NCBI RefSeq assembly: GCF_014349155.1
Contig: NZ_JACSIT010000139.1
Coordinates: 80,737 to 144,736 of the forward strand
Length of the DNA: 64,000 nucleotides
Direction of reading: 5' to 3'
From: Neolewinella lacunae
GTDB lineage: Bacteria > Bacteroidota > Bacteroidia > Chitinophagales > Saprospiraceae
Below, piece by piece: positions 50,066 through 58,523 of this stretch. Made by a program: the position numbers and the translations under genes. Under the pieces are notes generated by a model, which made no database searches, had not been told where the DNA came from, and saw only the letters and a program-made list of their open reading frames with translations. Positions within the stretch are counted from its first letter, which is position 1, and each line of letters opens with the position of its first letter.

Positions 50066-52567
50066 TCAATAAGGATCCACGTCCACCGCTACCTTCACTC
50101 CAGAGAGTCCCTCCGTAACGCCCAGCTTATCGACGGCGCGGGTAACGATACTTTTGACGCGTTGGACTGCTACGGGATCTGGTTGGAGGCGCACGACGAG
50201 TTCCTGGAGGTAGTTGGTTCGCAGGCGCGCCACACTCGGTTCGAAAGGCTGGCTGACGCAGTCGCCCAGGGCGTGGGCCAGCCAGCTGCCAAGCAATTTG
50301 GCGGCTTCTTCCACAACGTGGCGCTTGGGGTGCCGGAGTTGCAGGTGAATCATGCGGCGGTAAGGCGGGAAGCCAGTCTCCTGGCGATGGCGGCTTTCGC
50401 GTTCGATGAAATTCTGCCAGTCGTTATTGAGCACATCGGTCAGGACGGGGTGCTGGCGGTCGTAGGCCTGGATGATGACCTTGCCGCGGCGGTGTTTGCG
50501 GCCCGCGCGGCCCGCCACCTGGGTCATCAGGTGAAAAGCCCGTTCATCGGCCCGGAAGTCGGGGAAACGCAGGAGCTGGTCGGCGCTGATGATGCCCACC
50601 AGGCCGACCCGCTCGAAGTCGAGTCCTTTGGTCACCATTTGCGTCCCGACGAGGATGTCGAGGTCGCCGGCTTCGAAGCTGGCCAGCAGGTTGGCCAGGG
50701 CATCTTTGCCACGGACGGTATCGAGGTCCATGCGCCCCATGCGCGCCTCGGGGAGGAAGATTTTGAGTTCGTCCTCAATTTTTTCGGTGCCCGTGCCGCC
50801 GAGTTGCATGCTGGGGTGGGCGCAGGCGGGGCAGCTATCGGGGGGCGAAAGGACGTAGCCGCAGCAGTGGCAGCGCAGGCGGTGCTGGTACTTGTGGTAG
50901 GTGAGGCTGACGTCGCAGTTGACGCACTGGACGGTGTAGTTGCAGGTGGGGCAGAAGTAAACGGGGGCAAATCCCCGCCGGTTTTGGAAGAGGATCACCT
51001 GCTCGCCGCGCTCCAGGGTGGCCTTGATTTCGCGGAGCAACGTGGGGGTAAAGAAGGGATGGTGGTTGCCTTTGCCATCGTCTTCGCGGGCGTCGGCCAA
51101 GACGACTTCCGGCAGGGCGAGGCCGCCGAAGCGCTCGTGCATGGAGACGAGGCCGTACTTGCCCCGGCGGGCGTTTTCCCAGCTCTCCAGGCTGGGCGTG
51201 GCGGTGCCGAGGAGGGTTTTGGCGCCGTGGAGGTGGGCCAGGTAGACGGCGACATCGCGGCCGTTGTAGCGCGGGTTGGGCTCCTGTTGTTTGTAGCTGG
51301 GGTCGTGTTCCTCATCAATGACGACGAGGCCGAGTTGGGAGAAGGGCAGGAACAGGGCGGAGCGGGGGCCAACGACGGAGGTCTTCCCCGCCAGCACCGC
51401 CTGCCAGATTTCTACCCGCTCCATGTTGTTGAGGCGGCTGTGGTAGACGGTGATTTTATCGCCCAGCACGGTCTGGAGGCGTTTGACGATCTGCCCGGTC
51501 AGCGCAATTTCCGGCAGCAGGTAGAGCACCTGTTGGCCGGCGTCAATGACCTCCTGCATGAGTTCGAGGTAAACGCGGGTTTTTCCGCTGCCAGTGACGC
51601 CGTGGATGAGGACGGGCTTTTTCTCAACGAGCAGACCCCGCACCTGCGCCAGCGCCCCAATTTGCTGTTCGCTCATGGGCTGGGCGGAAATGGTGTCTTC
51701 TTCGCCGCCGCCGATGCGGCTGACTTCCCGCTCATACAATTCGAAGATGCCCTTTTTGACCAGGGCCTTTATCACGGAGTCGGTGGCTCCGGTGCGCTTG
51801 GTGAGGTCGGCCCGCCGGACGAAGGGTTGTTGGCGGACGACCTGAAAAAACTCTACGAGCACGGCCGTTTGCAACTCCGAGCGCGAGACGAGCTCGAAGG
51901 CGGCCACCTGCTCCTGTTCGGTGCGGTAGGCGGGGCTGAAGCGGACGCAATTGACGACCTTGGGGCGGTAGCGCTCCTGGAGTTCCTCCTGTAGAAAGAC
52001 GATGCGGCGGTCGAGCAGGCGGCGGATGACGGGGTAAACGGTTTTGACCTGGAGGATGTCGCGGACGTCCTTGAGGGTCAGTTGCTGCTGTAGCGTGAGG
52101 GCCTCCACGATGAGGTATTCCTGGTCGTCGAGCTGCGCGGCGTCGTCGCTGAAGAGCGGCCCGAGGGTGATGATGGTCTCGCTGGTGAGCTTGAGGTGGC
52201 TGGGCAGGCCGGCGTTCATCACCTCCCCCAGGGTGCAGGCGTAGTAGCTGGCCATCCAGTCCCAAAGCTGCAACTGGGCCGGCGTGAGGAGTGGCGCGAC
52301 GTCGATGACCGACAGGATGGGCTTGACCTTGTGCCCCGGTGCCTTGCCGTGGAGTCTCCGGACGATGCCCGTATAATGCTTGTTTTTGCCGAATTGCACC
52401 TCCACCCGCAGCCCCGGCTCCAGACTGGGGACATACTCCTCCGGGACCGAAAAAGTATAGGTCTGCCTCAGCGCGAGGGGCACGATGACGTCGGCGTAGA
52501 TGGTGCCAGCGTCCGGCAGCGGCGTGTTGTTCGGAGTCAGCGGGCTGGTTTTTTTGGTGCCGGGCAC
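50066..52567 (-). CDS. priA: Primosomal protein N' (PriA helicase)
   Basis: The 833-residue superfamily-2 helicase restarts stalled replication forks. It shows the N-terminal 3'-DNA-binding domain (TYTFSVPEEYVPSLEPGLRVEVQFG), Walker A VTGSGKTRVYLE near 324, the VIDEEHD box, and the zinc-binding insert with paired cysteines (FCPTCNYTVQCVNCDVSL, then CHCCGY and CPACAHP). C-terminal motifs include GTQMVTKGLDFERV. It runs away from folA, with a repeat-rich gap between them. Confidence 0.96.
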   Translation of the reverse strand: MPGTKKTSPLTPNNTPLPDAGTIYADVIVPLALRQTYTFSVPEEYVPSLEPGLRVEVQFGKNKHYTGIVRRLHGKAPGHKVKPILSVIDVAPLLTPAQLQLWDWMASYYACTLGEVMNAGLPSHLKLTSETIITLGPLFSDDAAQLDDQEYLIVEALTLQQQLTLKDVRDILQVKTVYPVIRRLLDRRIVFLQEELQERYRPKVVNCVRFSPAYRTEQEQVAAFELVSRSELQTAVLVEFFQVVRQQPFVRRADLTKRTGATDSVIKALVKKGIFELYEREVSRIGGGEEDTISAQPMSEQQIGALAQVRGLLVEKKPVLIHGVTGSGKTRVYLELMQEVIDAGQQVLYLLPEIALTGQIVKRLQTVLGDKITVYHSRLNNMERVEIWQAVLAGKTSVVGPRSALFLPFSQLGLVVIDEEHDPSYKQQEPNPRYNGRDVAVYLAHLHGAKTLLGTATPSLESWENARRGKYGLVSMHERFGGLALPEVVLADAREDDGKGNHHPFFTPTLLREIKATLERGEQVILFQNRRGFAPVYFCPTCNYTVQCVNCDVSLTYHKYQHRLRCHCCGYVLSPPDSCPACAHPSMQLGGTGTEKIEDELKIFLPEARMGRMDLDTVRGKDALANLLASFEAGDLDILVGTQMVTKGLDFERVGLVGIISADQLLRFPDFRADERAFHLMTQVAGRAGRKHRRGKVIIQAYDRQHPVLTDVLNNDWQNFIERESRHRQETGFPPYRRMIHLQLRHPKRHVVEEAAKLLGSWLAHALGDCVSQPFEPSVARLRTNYLQELVVRLQPDPVAVQRVKSIVTRAVDKLGVTEGLSGVKVAVDVDPY

Positions 52568-52590
52568 GTTTTTTTTACTACTATTTGTGG

Positions 52591-52598
52591 CAAATGTA
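52591..52598 (-). promoter_or_regulatory. -7 box of priA
   Basis: The minus strand reads TACATTTG, a perfect TAnnTTTG match, 23 bases upstream of the priA ATG. A T-rich tract lies just upstream of it on the coding strand's complement. Confidence 0.5.
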
Positions 52599-52690
52599 CG
52601 GTTTTTTTTTTGCGCTCTGCGCAGGTGCAGTGTGGGGATTTATGGAGCCGGGGGGCGACCTCCACTACACCCGCCCAACGCCGCACGAAA

Positions 52691-52734
52691 ACTCCAAGTA
52701 ACTCCATGCCCCACTCCAAGCAACTCCATGGGCT
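52691..52734. repeat. Two 22-bp tandem units shared with 35515-35558
   Basis: Units at 52691 and 52713 follow ACTCCAAGYAACTCCATG. They are flanked by two copies of a GGAGCCGGGGGG...CGACCTCCA sequence (about 52640 and 52758), so this gap is a mosaic of short repeats. Confidence 0.65.
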
Positions 52735-52845
52735 AAAAGCCGGACGGGACGTCCGGAGCCGGGGGGTGGGAACGACCTCCAGCAAATCCCCTCCCCCACC
52801 CTATCTTAGCGCCTTACCCAACCGCCACCAAAAACGCGCCGCCGC

Positions 52846-53346
52846 ATGAAACTCTCCGCCATAGTAGCCACCGACCGCCGAGGCACCATCGGAAAAGACG
52901 GCGACATCCCCTGGTATTTGCCGGGCGATTTGCAATTTTTCAAGCGCACCACCCTGGGCCACCCCGTCATCATGGGCCGCAAGACCTTCCGCAGCATCGG
53001 CACGCCCCTGCCCAAGCGCACCAACCTGGTGATGACCCGCGACGCCTTTTTCACCGGCACCGGCATCATTGTGGTCCATAGCCTCCGCGAAGCACTGGCC
53101 CACCCTGCCGTCACGGAAGCCCCTGAAACCTTCATTGTCGGCGGCGAAGAGATCTACCGGCAGAGCCTCGACCTCGTCTCCACCGTCTACCTCACCATCG
53201 TGGACGCCGACATTGAGGATGGCGACGCCTTCTTCCCCAAACTCGACCCCGCCGATTGGGAGGAAGTCTGGAGCGAAGGCCACCAGCCGGATGCTAAAAA
53301 CGAGCTGGCCTACCGCTTTTCGCGCTGGGAGCGGAGAAGGGATTGA
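52846..53346 (+). CDS. folA: Dihydrofolate reductase
   Basis: The 166-residue enzyme reduces dihydrofolate to tetrahydrofolate with NADPH. It opens with LSAIVATDRRGTIGKDGDIPWYLPGDLQFFKRTT, containing the Trp-Tyr-Leu-Pro loop and the catalytic acidic residue (Asp in GDLQFF). HPVIMGRKTFRSIG and FIVGGEEIYRQSL bind NADPH and complete the fold. thyA is not adjacent. TATCTTAG about 35 bases upstream is a plausible -7 box. Confidence 0.96.
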   Translation: MKLSAIVATDRRGTIGKDGDIPWYLPGDLQFFKRTTLGHPVIMGRKTFRSIGTPLPKRTNLVMTRDAFFTGTGIIVVHSLREALAHPAVTEAPETFIVGGEEIYRQSLDLVSTVYLTIVDADIEDGDAFFPKLDPADWEEVWSEGHQPDAKNELAYRFSRWERRRD

Positions 53347-53405
53347 ATGAAAGAATAATTGAATAAGCTGCTGCCTACGGCGGTCAATTATTCAGTTATT
53401 CATTC
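53345..53405. terminator. AT-rich inverted repeat between convergent folA and DUF2851 genes
   Basis: GAATGAAAGAATAATTGA (53345-53362) is complementary to 53384-53405 apart from a four-base bulge. A position between the two stop codons suggests a two-way terminator. Confidence 0.6.
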
Positions 53406-53406
53406 A

Positions 53407-54756
53407 CTAATAGACCAACTCATACAACTGCGCCTCCTCATTCAAAGTGAGCAGGGGGGCATCCTGGTCGTTGCGGTACTGATGTTGCAGGAGTTGGCAG
53501 CCGATGGCACATTCCATGCAGCGGGATTTCTCGCAGTAGTCGGTTTTTAGCTGTAGGAGGGCCTGGCTATCGGCGGCAGACTGGGGTACGAAGCCCATTT
53601 GTTCCCAGCGGCGGATGACGTTATTGGCTTCGGCGGGCAGCTCGGCCAGCAGTGCGTAGGCGCGTTCGGCGTAGCGCTCGTCGAGGCGGGAGCGGCCGTA
53701 AGCCACCAGGGCCGGAGCGATGGTATTGATGAGGATGGATTGCACCGTATCCGTGCCCAGGCGGCGACTGCCGGGGTGGCCCTCCTTGCCGAAGCGAAAG
53801 TGGGTGCGCCAGTAGTTACTCAGTCCCACCTCAAACATATTTTCCAGCTCTTTGGCGTCGGCCGCAGCGAGGGATTTACCGAACAATTGCCCCGTGCGGT
53901 GCAGCATGGCCGCCAGCTGGGCAATGCGGACGGTAGGGAAATTATTGGGGCGCAGGCGCAGGTAGCGCCAGGCCGCAGCGGGCATGGGCTGGAGGGCGTA
54001 CTTGACGCGGAGCAAGTCGTATTCCCGGCGCACCAGGGTCACGTAGGCATCTTCGCCTTCCTCGGGGGTGGGGAGTAGGCCGGACTGGCCGAATAGGAGG
54101 GCCTCCAGTTGTAAAAGACTGTGTTTATGCTTCAACAGCACCCGCAGCGGTACGGAGCGGGCAAGCATTTCCATGGCATCGCAGTTGACGCGGCCACCCA
54201 GGGCACGGGCGAGGAAATGGTAGAAGACCTCTTCCCAGCCGCGGTGATTTTGCTCCACCGCCCGTTCAAAGCGGTGGCTGCGGGCGGTGATGCGTTCGCC
54301 CAGGACTTGTTCGAGCCACTGCTGGCGGGTGGGCTCGGCTACTAGGTGGAGTTGTTGCTGGCAGGGGATCCAGTTTTGGTTGTGGGTGAGCCGCCAGTAG
54401 GAAGCGAGGAGGCCGGCCGGGATGCGTTCCCGGAGTTCCAGGCAGGGAATCCGCTGGCCGTTGCGGCGGAAAACGGGGCGGTCTTCTTCCAACACGACGT
54501 GGAGGATGACGTTGTCGTAAGCCGGGTCGCTTTCGTGGCCGTGGGTGTACCATTCGCTGGCCTTGACGTGCATTTCGATATTGCCCGCCCACTGGAGGCC
54601 GTCGATGCGCAGCTGGCCGCCGCTGAAATCCGGGCCACCATCGCTATTGTGCTGGCCAAAATTTTGGATACTGAGGGTTTCTCCGGTAGTGGTGCGGAGA
54701 TCGCGGAGGTCGAAACGCGCCTGCCGCCAGAGGAAATGAAGGAAGTCTTCACGCAT
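53407..54756 (-). CDS. DUF2851 family protein
   Basis: The 449-residue protein matches DUF2851: N-terminal MREDFLHFLWRQARFD, then SIQNFGQHNSDGGPDFSGGQLRIDG and WAGNIEMHVKASEWYTHGH, a block reminiscent of a restriction-nuclease-like core. The C-terminal part has a Cys cluster (CEKSRCMECAIGCQLL). Function is unknown and members are common in Bacteroidota. I chose the ATG read at 54756, which begins exactly at the conserved N-terminus; an in-frame ATG 66 bases upstream adds atypical residues. Confidence 0.88.
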   Translation of the reverse strand: MREDFLHFLWRQARFDLRDLRTTTGETLSIQNFGQHNSDGGPDFSGGQLRIDGLQWAGNIEMHVKASEWYTHGHESDPAYDNVILHVVLEEDRPVFRRNGQRIPCLELRERIPAGLLASYWRLTHNQNWIPCQQQLHLVAEPTRQQWLEQVLGERITARSHRFERAVEQNHRGWEEVFYHFLARALGGRVNCDAMEMLARSVPLRVLLKHKHSLLQLEALLFGQSGLLPTPEEGEDAYVTLVRREYDLLRVKYALQPMPAAAWRYLRLRPNNFPTVRIAQLAAMLHRTGQLFGKSLAAADAKELENMFEVGLSNYWRTHFRFGKEGHPGSRRLGTDTVQSILINTIAPALVAYGRSRLDERYAERAYALLAELPAEANNVIRRWEQMGFVPQSAADSQALLQLKTDYCEKSRCMECAIGCQLLQHQYRNDQDAPLLTLNEEAQLYELVY

Positions 54757-54959
54757 GGCAAAGGAATTGCCGGCGGAAGGAGTAAAAGGGTCTTGCGGGG
54801 TAAAGATAAGGGCATTCAGCAATTAAACAACAAAAAGTTTTTATTTCAAGCGAAAATATTAAAATGCTTTTATCGGCCGTCTCCTTGGCTGTGCAATAGA
54901 ATGCCTTCTTTGCTGTCCCCAACTTCGCTCTCCCCCTTTGGGGGTCGGGGGGCGTCCGT

Positions 54960-55005
54960 ACTCCCCCCTTCGGGGGGTCGGGGGGGAGCACCTGCGGACG
55001 CGCCC
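54960..55005 (-). repeat. 46-bp composite repeat upstream of pncB
   Basis: The complement matches 38228-38273 at 44 of 46 bases: an 18-bp repeat (GGGCGCGTCCGCAGGTGC variant, 54988-55005) with the C-run and CCCCCC-TTCG-GGGGGG hairpin. A weaker second hairpin unit lies just to its left (about 54928-54958). It ends two bases before the pncB -33 element. Confidence 0.85.
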
Positions 55006-55007
55006 TA

Positions 55008-55038
55008 TTGCACAGTTCCAGAAAAGAAATTATCTTTG
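55008..55038 (+). promoter_or_regulatory. Promoter of pncB
   Basis: TTG at 55008-55010 and TATCTTTG at 55031-55038 are separated by 20 bases, an ideal fit to the Bacteroidota -33/-7 promoter. The pncB ATG lies 22 bases after the -7 box. Confidence 0.75.
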
Positions 55039-55057
55039 CTTAAATTTTAAACTAAGC
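55038..55057. promoter_or_regulatory. Possible operator in the pncB leader
   Basis: GCTTAAATTTTAAACTAAGC has exact five-base complementary ends and an AT-rich centre. It covers the expected transcription start of pncB. An NrtR-like protein is encoded just downstream, so it may be that protein's binding site; this is inference. Confidence 0.4.
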
Positions 55058-55060
55058 ACC

Positions 55061-56515
55061 ATGCTAAGCTCGCATCTCAGCCAAGTATACCGCCCGGATT
55101 TTGGTTTGCTCACCGACCTGTACCAGCTGACGATGGCGGCGGGCTACTACGATCGGCAGCTACACCGGCGCAAATCCATTTTCCACCTGTTTTACCGGTC
55201 GGCACCTTTCGGCGGAGAATTTGCGCTGGCGGCGGGTTTGCCCCTGGCCGTGGAGTTGGTACGAGGCCTGAAATTCAGCGCCGACGACGTGCAGTACCTC
55301 GGGCGGCTGACCGGAGCGAATGGGCAGCCGCTGTTCCGCGAGCCCTTTTTGAACTACCTGCAGCGGATGCGTTTTTCGGGCGACATCTACGGGGTGCCGG
55401 AAGGAGAAATTGTGTTGCCCCACGAGCCGCTGCTGCGCGTGGAGGCCAACCTTATTGAGGCCCAGCTGCTGGAAACGGCCCTGCTTACGGTGCTCAACTT
55501 CAGCACCCTCATTGCCACCAAAGCCGCCCGCATCCGCGCGGTGGCGGGAGACGATACGGTGCTGGAATTCGGTTTGCGGCGGGCCCAGGGCATTGACGGC
55601 GGCCTCACCGCCAGTCGCTCGGCCTACCTCGGTGGTTGTGATGCGAGCAGCAACGTCTGGGCGGGCCGCTACTACAACATTCCCGTGCGCGGCACCCACG
55701 CCCACAGCTGGGTGATGGCCTTCCCCAGCGAGGAAGAAGCCTTTGACGCCTACGCCACGGCCATGCCGAACAACACCATTTTCCTGGTCGACACCTACGA
55801 TACGCTCGGGGGCATCCGCGAGGCCATCCGCGCGGGCGAGCGCCTGCGGCAGCGGGGCCACGAGATGCTGGGGATTCGCCTGGACAGCGGCGACTTGCTC
55901 CAGCTCTCCATCCAGGCCCGGGAAATGCTCGACGCTGCGGGCTTCCCCAACGCCAAAATTGTGGCTTCCGATAACCTCGATGAGCACACCATCCAACACC
56001 TCAAAGCCAGCGGAGCCCGCATCGACACCTGGGGCGTGGGCACCCGTCTGGTGACGGGCCACGAAAGCCCCGCCCTCGGCGGCGTCTACAAAATGGCGGC
56101 CATCGAAAATGCGGACGGAGAGTGGGAAACCCGCGTCAAACGCTCCTCCACCCCCGCCAAGGCCAGTAACCCCGGTCGGCTCGGCATCCGGCGCTATGCC
56201 GATCCCGCCAGCGGCCAGCCCCTGGCCAGCCTGCTTTACGACGATTTGGGAGACCCACCCAGCGGTCCGCTCATCACCGCGGCCGGCACGGCCTTTGACC
56301 TGCCCAGCGGAGCCCGCACCGAGGAACTGCTGCAGCCCGTTTTCCGGAGCGGCGACCTGGTGATGGACTTCCCCACGCTGGCCGAAAGCCGCTCAAAGGC
56401 CATCGAAAACTGGGCCCGCTGGGCACCGCTCGTTGGTCCCCACGCCATTCCCTACGGGCTCGATGCCCGGCTCCACGCCCAAAAGCTGGCGCTGTTAGCG
56501 GATCACAAAGCCTAG
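55061..56515 (+). CDS. pncB: Nicotinate phosphoribosyltransferase
   Basis: The 484-residue enzyme joins nicotinate to PRPP to give nicotinate mononucleotide, the entry to NAD salvage. It opens with [16 protein letters not shown] (about 14-29), typical of the family; other marks are [19 protein letters not shown], the histidine block [12 protein letters not shown], and [11 protein letters not shown]. The N-terminal extension upstream of the ATG at 55061 is repeat DNA and not coding. A Nudix gene of the NrtR type follows 34 bases later. Confidence 0.95.
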   Translation: MLSSHLSQVYRPDFGLLTDLYQLTMAAGYYDRQLHRRKSIFHLFYRSAPFGGEFALAAGLPLAVELVRGLKFSADDVQYLGRLTGANGQPLFREPFLNYLQRMRFSGDIYGVPEGEIVLPHEPLLRVEANLIEAQLLETALLTVLNFSTLIATKAARIRAVAGDDTVLEFGLRRAQGIDGGLTASRSAYLGGCDASSNVWAGRYYNIPVRGTHAHSWVMAFPSEEEAFDAYATAMPNNTIFLVDTYDTLGGIREAIRAGERLRQRGHEMLGIRLDSGDLLQLSIQAREMLDAAGFPNAKIVASDNLDEHTIQHLKASGARIDTWGVGTRLVTGHESPALGGVYKMAAIENADGEWETRVKRSSTPAKASNPGRLGIRRYADPASGQPLASLLYDDLGDPPSGPLITAAGTAFDLPSGARTEELLQPVFRSGDLVMDFPTLAESRSKAIENWARWAPLVGPHAIPYGLDARLHAQKLALLADHKA

Positions 56516-56534
56516 CGCTTGTCAATTCATTGCT

Positions 56535-56542
56535 TACTTTTG
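56535..56542 (+). promoter_or_regulatory. -7 box of the Nudix gene (near-leaderless)
   Basis: TACTTTTG is a full TAnnTTTG match that ends seven bases before the ATG at 56550, suggesting a separate, leaderless transcript for the Nudix gene in addition to read-through from pncB. Confidence 0.45.
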
Positions 56543-56549
56543 TCTTACC

Positions 56550-57263
56550 ATGTACACTTACGAATATCCCAGGCCTTCGGTTACGGTCGACATTGTTGTC
56601 TTCGGATACGACGGAGGCAAACAGTTAAAGATGCTGCTCATCCGCCGGGGCAGTGAGCCTTTTAAAGGATGCTGGGCCTTGCCCGGTGGTTTTGTGGACA
56701 TGGAGGAAGACCTCGAACAGGCCGCTTTCCGGGAACTGGAAGAGGAGACGGGGGTAAAAGACCTTTACCTGGAACAACTCTTCACCTTCGGCAAACCGGG
56801 CCGCGACCCCCGCGGGCGGGTCATCTCCGTGGCCTACTTTTCGCTGGTCAATCTCCAGGACCACCCCGCCGTGGCGGCCTCCGACGTCGATAAGGCCGAA
56901 TGGTTTGCCCTTGATGAGCTCCCGCCGCTGGCCTTCGACCACAACGACATCATCCAGGTAGCCACCAGCCGGCTCAATGCTAAGGTCCGCTACCAGCCCA
57001 TTGGCTTTGAATTGCTGCCCGAGGAATTCACCCTCGGCCAGCTCCAGCAGCTCTACGAAACGGTGCTCAACGTCGAAGGCTTCAATAAGCGTAACTTCCG
57101 CACCCGCATCCTGCGTACGGGCATTCTGGAAGAAGTGGGACGGCAGAAAAACGTCGCCCACCGCCCGGCCGTCCTCTACCGCTTCAATCAGGAGACCTAC
57201 CGCCAGCTGGCCGAGCAGCGCGACAGTGGCGTACTGCGCCGCGCCCTCGATTTTGAGATCTGA
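56550..57263 (+). CDS. NrtR-like Nudix protein with C-terminal winged helix
   Basis: The 237-residue protein has an intact Nudix box ([23 protein letters not shown], about 48-70, all key Glu residues present) in a domain spanning about 8-145. The C-terminal 85 residues ([35 protein letters not shown]) form the winged helix-turn-helix found in NrtR, a repressor of NAD synthesis genes that senses ADP-ribose. Its position directly after pncB supports that role. Because the Nudix box is complete it may also hydrolyse ADP-ribose. Whether it is mainly repressor or enzyme is not decided by sequence. Confidence 0.88.
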   Translation: MYTYEYPRPSVTVDIVVFGYDGGKQLKMLLIRRGSEPFKGCWALPGGFVDMEEDLEQAAFRELEEETGVKDLYLEQLFTFGKPGRDPRGRVISVAYFSLVNLQDHPAVAASDVDKAEWFALDELPPLAFDHNDIIQVATSRLNAKVRYQPIGFELLPEEFTLGQLQQLYETVLNVEGFNKRNFRTRILRTGILEEVGRQKNVAHRPAVLYRFNQETYRQLAEQRDSGVLRRALDFEI

Positions 57264-57298
57264 CCTCCCCTTTTTCCGGACAAAAAACTTCCGCACGC

Positions 57299-57790
57299 AT
57301 GGTTTCCATCATCATGGGCTCCGATTCTGATTTACCCGTAATGCGCGCCGCCGCCGAGGTGCTCGCCACTTTCGGGGTGCCTTTTGAGGTCACCATCGTT
57401 TCGGCCCACCGCACCCCTGACCGCCTGTTCAGCTACGCCCGCGCAGCCGCCGACCGCGGCATTCAGGTCATCATCGCCGGTGCCGGGGGTGCCGCTCACC
57501 TGCCCGGCATGGTGGCCAGCCTCACGCCGCTGCCCGTCATCGGCGTGCCCATCAAGAGCAGCAACAGCATCGATGGCTGGGATTCGGTCCTCTCCATCCT
57601 CCAAATGCCCGGCGGCATTCCCGTCGCCACCGTGGCCCTCAACGGAGCAAAAAATGCCGGGCTCCTGGCCGTCCGCATCCTCGGTGCCCAATCGCCCGAC
57701 CTGCGCCAGCAAATGGCCGACTATCAGGAAAAACTCCGCGCCGAAGTAGAGGAAAAATACCAACGCCTGGAACGCGACGGCTGGCAGTAA
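57299..57790 (+). CDS. purE: 5-(carboxyamino)imidazole ribonucleotide mutase PurE
   Basis: The 163-residue enzyme rearranges N5-CAIR to CAIR in purine synthesis. It opens with the family motif [12 protein letters not shown] (about 4-15, with the phosphate-binding SDSD), followed by [11 protein letters not shown] containing the catalytic His, and [11 protein letters not shown]. It is class I by these motifs. It lies 35 bases after the Nudix gene and may be cotranscribed; purK is not adjacent. Confidence 0.96.
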   Translation: MVSIIMGSDSDLPVMRAAAEVLATFGVPFEVTIVSAHRTPDRLFSYARAAADRGIQVIIAGAGGAAHLPGMVASLTPLPVIGVPIKSSNSIDGWDSVLSILQMPGGIPVATVALNGAKNAGLLAVRILGAQSPDLRQQMADYQEKLRAEVEEKYQRLERDGWQ

Positions 57791-57802
57791 GGCCAGATTA
57801 AT

Positions 57803-57820
57803 GGGCGCGGCCGCAGGTGC
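57803..57820 (+). repeat. Dispersed 18-bp repeat, exact copy after purE
   Basis: GGGCGCGGCCGCAGGTGC begins 13 bases after the purE stop codon, without the hairpin tail. Confidence 0.85.
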
Positions 57821-57977
57821 TCAGATCAGAACAAGGAACCAGGCAAGTCCTCCCAAAGCCTACTTTCTCTCCTCCGGAAGTACACGAATACCGTAGCGAT
57901 TCGCCCACGCAGTAACCCATCCCCGTGGCGCAGGAAATAATTCTGCGCAAGTTGGTGGGGAACTGCCTCCCAGGGCC

Positions 57978-58047
57978 TATCTTGACCGGGAAATACCTGA
58001 ACGCATTCAGCCCCCACTACGCCCACCGTGGCAGGGGGCTTTTTTTT
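57978..58047 (+). ncRNA. Possible short RNA ending in a strong terminator
   Basis: A -7-like TATCTTGA (57978-57985) is followed about 25 bases later by AGCCCCC (58009-58015), which pairs with GGGGGCT (58034-58040), and eight Ts. No gene is encoded between them, so an RNA of about 55-60 nt is possible. The terminator half is firm, but it may simply end the purE transcript 200 bases away. The separate-RNA reading is speculative. Confidence 0.35.
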
Positions 58048-58120
58048 GCCCTGAACTTCCGGCCGGAGCAAACTTCAAAAGCCCCAAAGCCAAACCGACA
58101 AGGGCAGCCGCTCCCGCCTA

Positions 58121-58414
58121 GGTTGAGACCCTCTGGGTCGATCCAGCTAAGCACAGTGGCGTATTCTCCTACGACCAAGAGGGTCTCGACCTGGTAAGCG
58201 TTTGAGCCTCCCCCGGTAGGTTGAGACCCTCTGGGTCGATCCAGCTAAGCACAGTGGCGTATTCTCCTACGACCAAGAGGGTCTCGACCTGGTAAGCGTT
58301 TGAGCCTCCCCCGGTAGGTTGAGACCCTCTGGGTCGATCCAGCTAAGCACAGTGGCGTATTCTCCTACGACCAAGAGGGCCTCGACCTGGTAAGCGTTTG
58401 AGCCTCGTCCGGTT
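58121..58414. repeat. Three 98-bp tandem repeats, each with a long hairpin
   Basis: Units start at 58121, 58219 and 58317. They are nearly identical; the third has a T-to-C change in the right arm and a small change at its end. Inside each, a 21-base left arm (starting AGGTTGAGACCCTCT) is complementary to a right arm ending AGAGGGTCTCGACCT with two mismatches, around a 30-base loop. The period is not a multiple of three, which argues against coding. The 110 bases that follow contain a further degenerate hairpin with GTTGAGC/GCTCAAC. Confidence 0.85.
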
Positions 58415-58523
58415 GATCTGGGGTTGAGCTCTAGTCTGGCGAGGCTCAACTTAGACAAACCCTTAGCGCAACTCAGTGCCCTTAGTGGTTCAAAAACAGG
58501 TCGAAGGCCAAGCCCCGCAAGGG

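Noticed and set aside
58121..58414. CRISPR array
   Set aside because: The 98-bp units are tandem without unique spacers, and no cas genes are near.
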